Source: Leptoclinus maculatus (taxonomy: Eukaryota > Chordata > Actinopteri > Perciformes > Stichaeidae). Taken from it: a stretch of 64,000 nt of DNA. Under the pieces are notes generated by a model. That model had not been told where the DNA came from, searched no databases, and was given only the letters and a program-made list of their open reading frames with translations. Location: NCBI GenBank assembly GCA_032191485.1, contig JAVDOI010000039.1:1208332-1272331 (forward strand), given 5' to 3'. This document shows positions 48,765 to 61,956 of this stretch, piece by piece (within the stretch, counting starts at the first letter, position 1; the number at the start of each line of letters is the position of its first letter). The position numbers and the translations under genes were made by a program.

Positions 48765-51550
48765 AATACATTATCAAAGAAATTCAACTTGAGTTTTTTC
48801 TTCTTATGATTCATGTCATCATAACTGTTCTTCTGCACTAAAGACATGTTTGAATTCTAATAACTTCTAGTCATGATCGTTGTGTTTCCATAGAGGAGCA
48901 GGACTTTTATATTGAAGGTCACAGAGACAGAAATGTGACGGGAGCTAAAACAACCCAAAACTGCTTCAGGGTTCAGAGGAAGATGAATTTTCTTTGCTAA
49001 ACTTCTCTCCGTTTCCACCTCCGTCTCTCACGCTCTCCTCTCCCGTCTCTCCCTCTGGACGTCAGCGTTCTCAGCGCTCATCCACAAAAGCCAGAGGGGG
49101 GGGGGGGGTTATATTTACTGCATGTAGACACGTGAAGGTCAGACGCGTATAAAGAGCTCCATGATGGCTTTGCCAAATGGCAGCTCTCGCCGAGTAAAAG
49201 TGCTTTCCACCATGCGGGTGCTTGTGAACGCCTCCACAGACACGATGATGAATTCAGAGCAGCTTCTGGGAGGTGACAAAGAGAGGCCTGTGCTGACATC
49301 TCAGGAGCGATAATAAAACCAGCGAGGTGACGGGGAATCGAACAGCGTTTAGTGGACGGTTCTGCGACACAGAGCCGGGAGTCGGGGCTGTAAAGGGACG
49401 TCTGACGGCCCTCGAGTCGTGTACAGTGAATAATTCACCTTGAAAAGTTTTTTCCTCCTTAATTTTCAGTCTGGCAGCTCTTTCCCCCCCCCTTTCTCGG
49501 ATAATTTAGGGCTTGTTCCTCGTGGAGCAGCGGGCAGCGGGCATGAATCACCGAAGGCCTCGCTCAGCAGCGTAAACCGTCAGCGGCGTCTCGCTGCGAG
49601 TGTAAACAGCGGCTTCGCAAACCGCCGTGTTCTCATGGAAACACTGTTAACTCCACAGCGTAAAGGCCACGGGAAGTTTCCAGAGACACTTAAAGGGTTG
49701 CTGGCGAGACTTTGGCCTCAGATTGTGATGTTTGCTTTTCATTATTGTTTTTATTTATTGATTTAGTTACCAGAGCATTAATCAACACTTCAGCTTCTAC
49801 TCAATGTGAGTTAGCTTGAGAGCTAATCTGTTTCTCTCCCTGGCCTAATATTATCACACTAGACTACGACACAATACGGCACAATACAATACATGAATAC
49901 ATAACAAAAGCAGCAGATGTGTAAGAACAACGAGGTAGTGTGATGACTCCTGACAGCAGAGCTTCCTCTCATGTGCAGACCGACAGGTGTTTGAAATAAC
50001 GGGGCGGTGACTCTCGGTCTCTTTAGCGCCACCTGCCTCCACACTAGTAAAACAAAAAGTTATGAGATTCCACGGTTCAGACTCACCTGCTGCAAGCTGT
50101 GTGTGGTCCGTCTGACCGGGGCGGGGGGGTCAAAGGTCAACGACGTAAAGAGTGGATATCAGAGGGGGTCACATGTCGACTCTGAAGGACAAACTGACCC
50201 GACCTGAAGGAGCCGCGTCTACTGAGGGAGTCTTTGTTTAGCTTAACCTTTCAAATCGACATTTTGTAGCAAACAACAAATCGAAAAACTGCATTTGTTA
50301 CATTCTTGCAAATGTTGTTTGTATAAATGTTGTTTGTATAAATGTTGTTTGTATAAATGTTGTTTGTAAAGGGGCTTTTACATGCAGAAGAAGTGTTATA
50401 GGGGTAGCCTATAGTAGTATTTTTATAGAGTTATACGATTTTTTTAACTTTTCTAATATCTGAATTGCCAGAAACTAACGTTAAGCTCTAAACAAACTAC
50501 ACCGCGGTCACATGAGCGCTAGTAAACACAACGAGGCTGTGAAGGCGGAGGAGTCGGCCTTAGTGCCTCTTTGAGGACACGCAGCATCAAAACCCCCTGC
50601 TAGCTATCGGCTGCTAACGGCTAACGAGACTGGCTTTGCCCACAATTGTAACACAGGTTTGCTGTTGACGATTATCAGTCACAGTGTTCTATTATTCCCG
50701 GGACGGCATTAGTCTCGAGCCCTGATCATCGGTATCTACGGTGTCTGCGGTACTGGAGGAAAACAAGATCCACGTTTTGAACATTTTCAGAACTTTAGCA
50801 GTGACTTGGTACCGAAGTATCAGTTTCTAACATCTCTAATTACCAGTGAGCTCTGAAGGTATTCAGAATAACAGGGACATTGTTTCCAGTAAGAACGGTT
50901 TTACGAGGAGATCTCGTCCCCGTGAAGGCCGGACCACAGCGACACCGCCCAGGGATTCTTTATCACGCGGGGCTGAATGAAGATGATGGAACGATGAAGC
51001 TCCGAGCTCTGAGGCATCCGATACGAGCTCATCAACTGTACGCGCACGCGTTCACGTGCACGCTCGCAGCTGATGGCTTTACCATCTGAAGTCCAGCTTT
51101 GGTTTTTTTACGGCCTTGGCTTGGGCCGCCGGGATTCCTGACATAGACATCGCAGAGCTCAGACAAACAACGACGTCAAAGACAATCTGTCAGCTTCTCC
51201 GTTTTGCTCCAATTATTGAATCTGATTTTTTTATTACCGGTGTTCTACGAGGCCGTAAGACGCCGAGTCATAGCTGTAAATATCCCCCGTCTGTGCTGTG
51301 ACTCTCCCTCATCTTCCCCTCATCTCTGGCTGCAGCTCGTTGAATGTAACTCTGTTGTTGGGATGTATTTATAGAAGTGGAGAGCGTGAGACTGGCTCGG
51401 CTCGCTGGACGACGAAGCCCAACTTTTTTTCGCCGGCCTCCCGGCGCGACGCTAAGTGGTGTCACTCACTAGTGCTCGGTCCATTTAACAATGTCACAGC
51501 ATCACACGTTTGTTATTCAATACAGCTGCTGGTGTAACGCCGTGTCACCT
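48765..51550. other. Intergenic stretch, no gene recognised
   Basis: Mostly non-repetitive. The parts 49140-49760 and 50870-51300 have balanced composition without tandem repeats and may include conserved noncoding DNA. No coding exon recognised. Confidence 0.45.
50310..50370 (+). repeat. 15-bp tandem repeat
   Basis: Four copies of AAATGTTGTTTGTAT. Confidence 0.9.
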
Positions 51551-51557
51551 CTTTCTA

Positions 51558-53312
<1,755 letters not shown>

Positions 53313-53643
53313 TAAAGTGAACAGGTTTGTGACTTAAAGACGTTCCAGAGACAGAACATTGAGGCCTTTCTTTACACACTGAGGGCAGTTTTGCGATTCA
53401 TTCGCACGTCAATTCAAAGACGAGACTTTGTTTGACAAAGAAAAAGCTGTTTACACGTGTTCATCCTTTCTTTTACAGTGTGTTAGTTAAACTAAATGCT
53501 GAATGAGTATTGATACAATAACGCCACGCAAAATATTATACTATCCTTGATATTCTTTTTTGACCACACCCCTATTTATTACTCCTTTCAACCCAGACAA
53601 AGATCCACTCCTTCTCTTCTTACCTTTCACAATAAAAGCCCCA

Positions 53644-53644
<1 letters not shown>

Positions 53645-53704
<60 letters not shown>

Positions 53705-53907
53705 TAACACTTTACCAGAAGGAACTCAAATTCACTCGGAGCATTTTGCTAAAAGGAAACTCAATAAAATGTCAGACGCTGCTCTGGTTCAACAGGATCC
53801 CAGTTGTTGGTCCAAACCTTCAAACCTCGTTGCAAGTCGAACGGAGATAGAGAGTATTCTGACATGTAGTACACAGGAGTTACACACGTACTTCCATAGT
53901 AGTAGAC

Positions 53908-53956
<49 letters not shown>
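53645..53956. repeat. Two (CA)n microsatellites
   Basis: CA runs lie at about 53645-53702 and 53910-53956. Confidence 0.95.
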
Positions 53957-53957
<1 letters not shown>

Positions 53958-54299
53958 GGCCTCATCCATCATAGTTATGGCCCCGCTCCACTCAGAACCC
54001 TGAAGTGCTCGAGTCTATGAAGGAAACTGTTCCCTGTGTTCCTGTCACCAGAATGTCCTCCGCTGTACGTCGAGTTCAGAGGGCCGGCTCACACAAGTCA
54101 AGTGGAGTCAGAGGGACTATTTCTTTGGTCAAATGTCACTCTGCACATTAACGTTGCCGTGAAAACCACCAATGAAAGTCCAGAAACCATCGATCGATAC
54201 CACGAGTAGGCTCGCAAATACAACAGCTGGATGGGTGAGGCCTAAAATCAATCAGTCCTCCAAACAGAGAGGCTCCACATCTGGTGTAACTCTAAACTA

Positions 54300-54725
54300 A
54301 AGGGATGAAGAGGAGGAGGAAGAGGAGGAATATGAGGATGAAGAGGAAGAGGAAAAGGAGGAGGAGGAGGAAGCGGAATAGGAGGAGGAAGCAGAAGAGG
54401 GGAGGAGGAAGAAGAGGAGGAGGAAGAGGAATAGGAGGAGGAAGAGGAGAGGAGGAGGAAGAGGAATAGGAGGAAGAGGAGACGAGGAGGAAGAGGAGGA
54501 GGTGTGATTCAGCAGGTGATGGCAGCAAGTTTTACTAAAGAGTGAAACAGAGAGGAGGAGAGGAGAGGGAAGGAAAGGAAGGTAAAAAAAGATAGGGAGC
54601 AGAAAGGCGGGGAGAGGAGTAGGAAGAAGGAAAGGAGGGAAGAGGAAAGATAAGGAAAGCCGGAGAGGAGGGATGGAGAAGAACGAGGAGTAGCAAAGCA
54701 AAGTGAGGAAAGGAGATGAGAAGAG
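54300..54725 (+). repeat. Purine-rich (GAGGA)-type tract
   Basis: A loosely ordered A/G-rich stretch of GAGGAGGAAGAGG units with scattered pyrimidines. It is more degenerate than the 47697-48632 tract and shows no flanking similarity to family B. Confidence 0.85.
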
Positions 54726-54849
54726 GAGATACAGCCGGAGGTTTGGGTTTTATTTTTATTCATTTTCAGATCCACAGCGAGGCTCCGTCCCACCCAGCAG
54801 CATCGTCACCACGTCAACTCCAATGACATGTTATAACGCTACGGGAATG

Positions 54850-54907
54850 TGTGTGTACATGTGTGTGTGTGTACATTTATATATGTGTGTGTGTGTGTGT
54901 GTACCAT

Positions 54908-54943
<36 letters not shown>

Positions 54944-55219
54944 ACCTCGCTGCAGAAAAGCAACTGCTCCAGAGAGAGCGACATTTCTGCCTCAGCTCTT
55001 AACAGCTGGTCCCTGCAGTTGCCCTTTTCTACACATGAAAGGCCAACAGTCACAGTGTGTGAGTGAGTGTGTGTGTGTGTGTGTGTCTGTGTGTGTGTGT
55101 GTGTGTGTGTTCATGCATGTGTGTGTGTGTGTGTGTGTGTAAGACATGAAAGACGAAGGCAGCAACAGGCATAAGAAATATTCAGTGGCTCGTAAATCAC
55201 TGCTACACTGCATGAACCA

Positions 55220-55281
<62 letters not shown>
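54850..55281 (+). repeat. (GT)n microsatellites, several tracts
   Basis: GT runs lie at about 54868-54942 (interrupted by ATTATATATATG), 55063-55140 and 55221-55281. Confidence 0.95.
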
Positions 55282-55283
<2 letters not shown>

Positions 55284-55439
55284 GGGGGGGGGAGTTGTGA
55301 ATCCTACTGTTTCTAAGCTGATGTTATTGATCATATTGACAGATATTAGATGTATTTCATGTATCAATGCACTTGATTTGTCTCTAAGGTGTGAAGCTGC
55401 TGCACACGTTACATGTTAAAGTTTGATCCTTTAATAACA

Positions 55440-55580
55440 TACTCGTCCTAATGAACTATGATCATATTCTATAGTAAACGTATGTCTTTTACTATTGTTC
55501 TAGGTTTATTGCAATGCACCAATCACCAAGCTGACTTCTTTGTATGTGTAACATACGTTTCTGATTCTGATCCCTCAGCT
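55440..55580 (+). repeat. Interspersed repeat family B, 3' tail fragment
   Basis: It matches the tail at 2130-2225: TTTATTG, TGCACCAATCACCAAG, CTTTGTATGTGTAACATACG, then TTCTGATTCTGAT. It is consistent with a truncated LINE-like 3' end. Confidence 0.55.
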
Positions 55581-55584
55581 CTGC

Positions 55585-57189
55585 ACACAAACTCTAATTT
55601 ATTTATATTAGTTTATGTAATTTGTTCCTAATAACAGTATTTTCCAGAGTATTCAGCTATTTAAACACGCAGCATGTTGCACCTCGGCGGCATAAACACA
55701 TTTCACACGTGGCATTTCATTTCCTTAACATAACAGTCGGGTTCTGGGTCGACTTCTACGGCGGCTCGCTTTACAGGGTGATTTATTATCTGGTGTGAAG
55801 CAGGTCAGCGTCTGTAATGGTGAAGCAGACGGAGGAGGAAGTGGACGAGGAAAGCACCAAACAGGCAAGCTTTCAATTAGCACAGGAGAGAAGAGCCACG
55901 GTGTGTGTGTGTGTGTGTGTGTGTAGAGGACATCATGTATGTGTCTTTGCACCAAACCTCTAAGAGAACTTCTACTTTTTAGTGAATGCAAACCTGTATT
56001 TTATAGTTCATACATCCTGGAATGTTCCACATGTTGTGTTCTGTACTGCAGGAATATTGGGTACCTGGGTCGTTGCTTCGGGCCATCCGGTCCTGTGTGT
56101 CCACCTTTATGTCACAGATTGTGGTTTGGTTTACGTTGACAGGATCACATATTTATGATTTTGAAACGGGCCATTCTACATAATGAGTACGACTTATTTC
56201 TGGTTCTTTAAGTATATTTTGAATGTACTTTTACTTGTAACAGCAGTTCAGTATAGTATTTCTACACTGTAGTAAAAGGTCTGAGCAGTACTTCCACCAC
56301 AGAACACAACTGAAGAGCTCAGAGTACCATTAGAAACACTACGAGCTCAGATTAACACTCGGCTTGTGTTCCTGCTGATAGAACGTCACATCGCTTCACT
56401 TCCTGCGTCTCAGAAGCCGTCATCACCTCTCCGCCGCTACCCGCTAGACAAAACACCCGTACGGCCAATCACAACAGAGAGCCGTCGGGTCGTGACCTGA
56501 GCAGTCACAGAGTAACAGACGGTTGTATTTTTTATTTTTTTCCCTCCAAACAGAATTCCCACCTCGGTTTTTTTTTCCTCTTGTTTCCGCCTCTGCAACT
56601 CCTCAACGCCGCAGACCCTCCGGCTGATCAAGGTCTCTGACCGTTAATCACGCAGCCGGGAGCGGAGGTGAGCTAGCAGCAGAGCAGGTGACCCTCCATC
56701 ACCCCCCCACCCACCCACCTCGTGACCCCATCGCCCCCCCCCCCAAACACCAGCCAACATACACCAATAAATTCACAGCAGGACTTTGACAGCGTCTGCT
56801 TTTCGTCCTTCCTCTCACTTTCTAGCTGATGTCGTTATCACAGACACGAGGTGTCGCTAATAAGAGAACATGGTGGACATGTGAATGATGAAGAGTCAAA
56901 GGGTGTGAGAAAGAGAAGAAGAGAGGACGGTTTCTTGAAGATGTTTAAGTTAAAATTATATTTCAAAAACACAAACAATTTAAATAATTTGTTACTTTGG
57001 TTCATTTTGAGTCAATGTTTGCTGCGTGATTGCTGTTCACACATAGCAAAGTGTTTGACCTGGTTTTGGACTCAGAGGACGCACTTACCTATAAAGACCC
57101 CTGAACACATCCTCCAAGACCTCAAACAGACTGACTACTCTCCATTATAGCCAGAAGTAGTCAGCTCTTTCTGAATGACTGTGGGACAA
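55585..57189. other. Intergenic stretch upstream of the ZPLD1-like pseudogene
   Basis: Contains a GT run at about 55901-55922, a GTACTT-type repeat remnant at 56190-56310 and C-rich sequence near 56700-56745. No gene seen. Confidence 0.5.
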
Positions 57190-57877
57190 AAGCGAGACAT
57201 CGCAGTGCAGTGTGGCACTTCGTCCATCAGTCTGCCGATTGTGTACTGTCCCCCGTCATCAACACCGGCTACAACGAGACTCTACTGATCCTGAACCTCA
57301 TGCTGGACCCGGCCTGCAAGAGCAACCATCGACGATTCTGTGATGCCAGCCGTCGCTCGCTTCACCTCTAAACGGCAGCAGCAGCATATTCAAGACCACC
57401 AGCGCCGCCGGGGGATCGGTGTGTTCTCCGACTTCTCCAACATCCAGACGGTGAAGATCAGCGGCGTCGTGCGGTCCGTCTGCACCCAGATCGACCTGTC
57501 GGCCTCTTCCATCGCGATCAAGGACAACAATGGGAGAACTCAGGACCAGTGTGGACGTCGAGGTCAAGGCCACCAACAGTGGGGGGAGTACCACGTCCTG
57601 CTCAACCGTGTCCACCTACTACCTCCACTGCTGCACCTTCAAGCAGTGCAACAACAGGAGGAAGAGGAACACCCATGCATGGATGTTGGATTTGTCTGAC
57701 ACCTACACTATCTCCTTCTCGGAGATCGTCACCAAAGCCGACGCCCTGGAGTCCAAGGAGAAGCCCCTCGTTCGGCGGAGATGACCACGACTTGGTGTGG
57801 CCGTTGGCGTCCTCGCCTTTGTTTGCATCTTCGGCCTTTGTGTTGCGGCTGTGTTTTACAAAACGCTCAGGAACTAA
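57190..57877 (+). pseudogene. Intronless, internally deleted copy of a fish ZPLD1-like (zona pellucida domain) gene
   Basis: Across several frames one reads, in order: RDIAVQCGTSSISLPIVYCP (57193), VINTGYNETLLILN and DPACKSN (57255, after a frameshift in a C run), IDDSVMPAVARFT (57328), GSSSIFKTTSAAG (57374), GVFSDFSNIQTVKISGVVRS (about 57418), TQIDLSASSIAIKDNNG, ELRTSVDVEVKATN, GEYHVLLNRV, STYYLHC, TFKQCNNRRKRN, SEIVTKADALESKEKPLV, then a stop, then GVAVGVLAFVCIFGLC (transmembrane) and YKTLRN before TAA at 57875. This is the order of a ZP domain, furin-like RRKR site and C-terminal membrane anchor. Stretches between ISGVVRS and TQID, after KDNNG, and between VLLNRV and STYYLHC are missing. 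Several frameshifts and one in-frame stop rule out function. Lack of introns suggests a retrocopy. Confidence 0.8.
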
Positions 57878-60455
57878 GGAGGCATGCATGGCCCAAAACA
57901 GCACAATACTGGCCTCAGGACCGACGAGCCAAACACTTCTTTGAGGTGTACTGTATCTGCTTGATCGTTTTACTTCTGGTGGAGGACAGCTCATCAGTGC
58001 GTCTTTGTACGTCTGTTACTGTAGCTCCTACTGGGTATCAGTCCTGGACATATAGCTGGGAGAATGTTGCATCTTTAGAAGATTCAGCTGATGTTGTTCG
58101 TGTTAAACATGACTTATTTCCCAAACGGAAAGAATAACTACAAGTGTTAATGCATGAAAACAATCCCAGGTGTTATGTCCCCTTCTTATATACCGTCTAT
58201 GCTTTGAATACACTGGTGGAAAACCTGAGGATGCGAGGCAGACACACAGCTAACAACCTCACAGCTAAACTAGGAGGCTGCACGTGTTGCTGCTAACTCT
58301 CCCTGACGGCCGAACCGAGGACTCAGTTGCCTGTTTTGCTCAAATAAACCATGCATTTATATAATATGTTCATAGTAGCGTTATAAGTATCGGTGTATAT
58401 GACAACATAAAAGCTTCTCCTGGTCGTTAGACTCCAGAGAGTATCCCCCTCCTCGTCCTCCTGTGTGAAGGTTCCTGTCAGAGGAGGAAGCTGCCTGCCT
58501 ATCTGGATGCACAGGGCCGTATATCTGTGACCCCACCGGGCCACGGCTCTCTCTGTGATGTGCTCCGGAGGTGAAGGTTGATGGATGGAGAGGAGATGCC
58601 GAGTCCCCTCATGAGGGTTATTTCACCAGAATCCTTTCTCTTCTTTGAGCTTGTTTTAGTCTTTTTCTGCGCAGCGTAGACGGGTAGTTTCCTGCTTCGG
58701 GTCAATTGTCAAATGCAGAAGCGTCTCCTAAAACTAAAAGCGGTTTAGCATCTGAGAATAACGTCTCTGTAGAACTGCTCGAGATAGTTTTTAATTAAAT
58801 ACAACTCTACTACGCTTGGCACTTTATTAACATAGTAAGAAATGAATCAAAAGAATGTATGGTATGCGTTGGAAAACCGTATAAATACTCGGAAATCATT
58901 TCCATCGTTGATCTTTTTTTGATAATCAACGAGCTGTCCGGTGTTATAAAGCTTGTCCTCCGGGAATTCTTTACAAATACAACACAGTGTCTGTCGACAA
59001 ACGAGAACCTCACACTTTTAAAAGAGTTGTAAATGACTCCTCACTCCGGTAGACGTCTCCAGCAGGAGAAGATAAACGGGACGAAGTGAGATGGAAAACA
59101 CAGAGTTTCCGAGGAAACATTTGGCATTAGTGAGCAGCCCTCAGTGTAAGCCTACCCACACACACACGGGTCACTTCCACACACGGCACATGGAGCACGT
59201 TATGCACGGGTTTCAAAACTTAAAACCCAAAACCTGATCAGATCATTATTTCGAATCTGGCACTGAACCGTTTCCCAGAGTCACGCGGGATCTGATCTAC
59301 GGCGGTTCGGCATCCAGCGAGGTTTGGCGAGGAAACGATAAGAAGAAAGAGACGGAGAGAGAGAGAGAGAGAGAGAGAGCCAGAGCCCAACTTTTTGATT
59401 GCTCTCCTGAGGATACGCATTATATATTCTATGAGATTTATTCTCTGAGGCTTTCATCGGGGGAGTTCAGTTTACTGGGAAGTCTATTTGTCCCTGACTC
59501 CAGCTGGCATGTGCATGAATGTATGCAGCAGATTGAATTTCATTCATGCGCAGATCAGGAACTTTAGCCCAAATCTCGCTCTGGAGGCAGAAAAAAAAAT
59601 CTCTTTGGCTGATTTAAACCTCAAAGAACCAGAAGTTCTCTGGTCAAGTTAGCCTTCGGTGAGTCGAAAGGGAAGAGAGAAAGAAGCACTTACACTTAAA
59701 AATATATATATTGTGTCGCAGCCACACTGAGGTGGCCGACTTTCCAGTTAATATTATCATATTAATGCTACTAATGCGGTTATATTTTGAGAGGTGGGCT
59801 AGTTTTTGATCTTACAAAGAGTTGAACTGGAGAATAAACATGGCGACGGTTGGGTGAGGCGGCTTATCGCCCCCAAAACGAAGAGCAATAGGCCGTTTTT
59901 ATTATTTAGTCATTATTGGGGCGAGCTGGTCAGTGAATGTGTCAGCAGGTCACCTGTTGAACACAGTGTTTTCTATTTGTAAATGTGTAGCAGAGGATGC
60001 AAAGACATGAAGGTCTAAGAATGTGATTGATGGTGAAATGTATTGGTATTGTATTTAGGATTGTGGGAGAATTTAAACATCATTCTGAGGTTCAACAGGA
60101 TTCATTCTGCCTCATGAACAACAGTTTAATGGATAAAGGAATTCATGCAGATGGTTCGAGTCAAAGGACATTCGAGACAGAATAAACAACGTTAGATATC
60201 AAATAAAATGCTGCAATAAAAGCCAGTAATGAAATCAGAAACCACCTGGCTCTGCCTGTCATTTCAGTGCAGCAGCTTTATATCAGCGCTGCGTTTCCTG
60301 CGACGGGCTCACTGGTGCCGATACGACGACGGCGAGCGGCCCTGAGCGGCGGTAGTGACACGACCGCGCAGCATGCTAAACATATTACGTTTACGACTAA
60401 GCAGCAGGAGGTGGGAGGAAACAGGAGGAGGAAGACTTACTGTCCATGAATGAAG

Positions 60456-60458
<3 letters not shown>

Positions 60459-60516
<58 letters not shown>
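60459..60516 (+). repeat. (GT)n microsatellite
   Basis: A pure GT run of about 58 bases. Confidence 0.95.
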
Positions 60517-60518
<2 letters not shown>

Positions 60519-61898
60519 AAAGCCTCAAACCGACCCGTCTTGTCAGATTAATCTAAAGTGTTTTCACATTTGTGACCCACGTTTTTAATCCGTTCTCTCA
60601 GGCATTTGTCGGTCGATTTGAACATTAAGATGTGATTCTCAGAACCGACGATAAGAAGAAGATAACTGTTGGTTAATTATCGTCATATTAAGCAGATTTG
60701 TATCCTCCATGTTGCTTGGCAGCTCTCTCTCTCTCTGCTTTTTTGATTATTAACCTTCCTTGCCGGGTGCAGATTGGTGAGAGTTGGACAAGCATATATA
60801 CAGGCGTACAGTTTCAGCTCCATAAATCTGGTCCCTCCCTGCAGAGAGAGATGAAACTGCCTCCTATAGAGCTGGCATCGGCTGACAGAGGGAGCCTCAT
60901 ATATCACATCAGCAGCACATTGGACTCCTGCAGTTCAGGTTCAAGAGATGGACAACCTTACAACTCTATCTCGCTCTGCTCATTTGTTTTTCTGTCTCTC
61001 GGTTAGTTTCCACATGTTAGGCCTCCTCCCGTTCCCTGTGGGCTTCCGTCTGTGGAAGTGAGCTGTATACTGACACAAACGTCCAACCCGTTCTCACTCC
61101 CAGGTCGTGTGAAAACAAATGAAGGACTTTCACGTTGTTCGTCTCAATATTGACTTATTGTACCGTAGCTTTGATACGTAACCTCAGCGCTTTGCTAAAG
61201 ACAGTTACATAACTATAATGTGATCTTTACCTAAACCTAACCAAGTAGTTCTGTTGGCTTAACCTAAATAAGTTGTTTCCTGCGGAGACAGAAGTTTATT
61301 TTGAAAAGACTGTATGCATGTATCGAGCTGAATTGACACGTGTCGCACGCACGAAAAACTAGGAATAACTTAGATATCATACATTGTATGAGGATACGTT
61401 GAGTTATACGAACCACAACCACAAAAACGACCTTTTTCCTAAACCTAAGTTGACCTAAGTTGGAACTTTATTTTGAAAAGACACTCTTTATGCAGACTCG
61501 TAATGCACCCTGATCAGGAACAAAATAATGAAAAGATTGACCTGATGCACACGTATAGTATGTATTCTATACTGTATGAATATATATTGTGTGTAGGACA
61601 CACACACACACGCACACACTGCAGTATACTAACACACAATATATACATGGATCAAACATGGCACTGATTGAGCCAAGCTGTCAACATGCCAAGTCATCAA
61701 GTGTCTCAGTGAGACCGAGGACTAGGACGCAGACATTCACGGTTCAGTAAACTGATCATGTGTTTTTGATCTTTTCATTATTTTCATCATTAAAAAAAAT
61801 GAAACTTTTCAACATTAAATGCTGCTGACCCACCAAACGGAGAGCAGACTCAGGCCTGAGGTCTGAAATTACACCCACTGGTGTTTTCCAGCAGTGGC

Positions 61899-61900
<2 letters not shown>

Positions 61901-61954
<54 letters not shown>
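61901..61954 (+). repeat. (GT)n microsatellite
   Basis: A pure GT run of about 54 bases. Confidence 0.95.

Positions 61955-61956
<2 letters not shown>

Noticed and set aside
47647..48777. Open frames of up to 376 residues rich in Ser, Leu and Pro (minus) or Glu, Arg and Gly (plus)
   Set aside because: They arise only because the polypurine tract lacks stop codons in several frames. There is no domain, no start context and no splice evidence.
57340..58137. Several 100+ residue open frames around the ZPLD1-like copy as separate genes
   Set aside because: They are overlapping frames of one frameshifted pseudogene and its trailing sequence.
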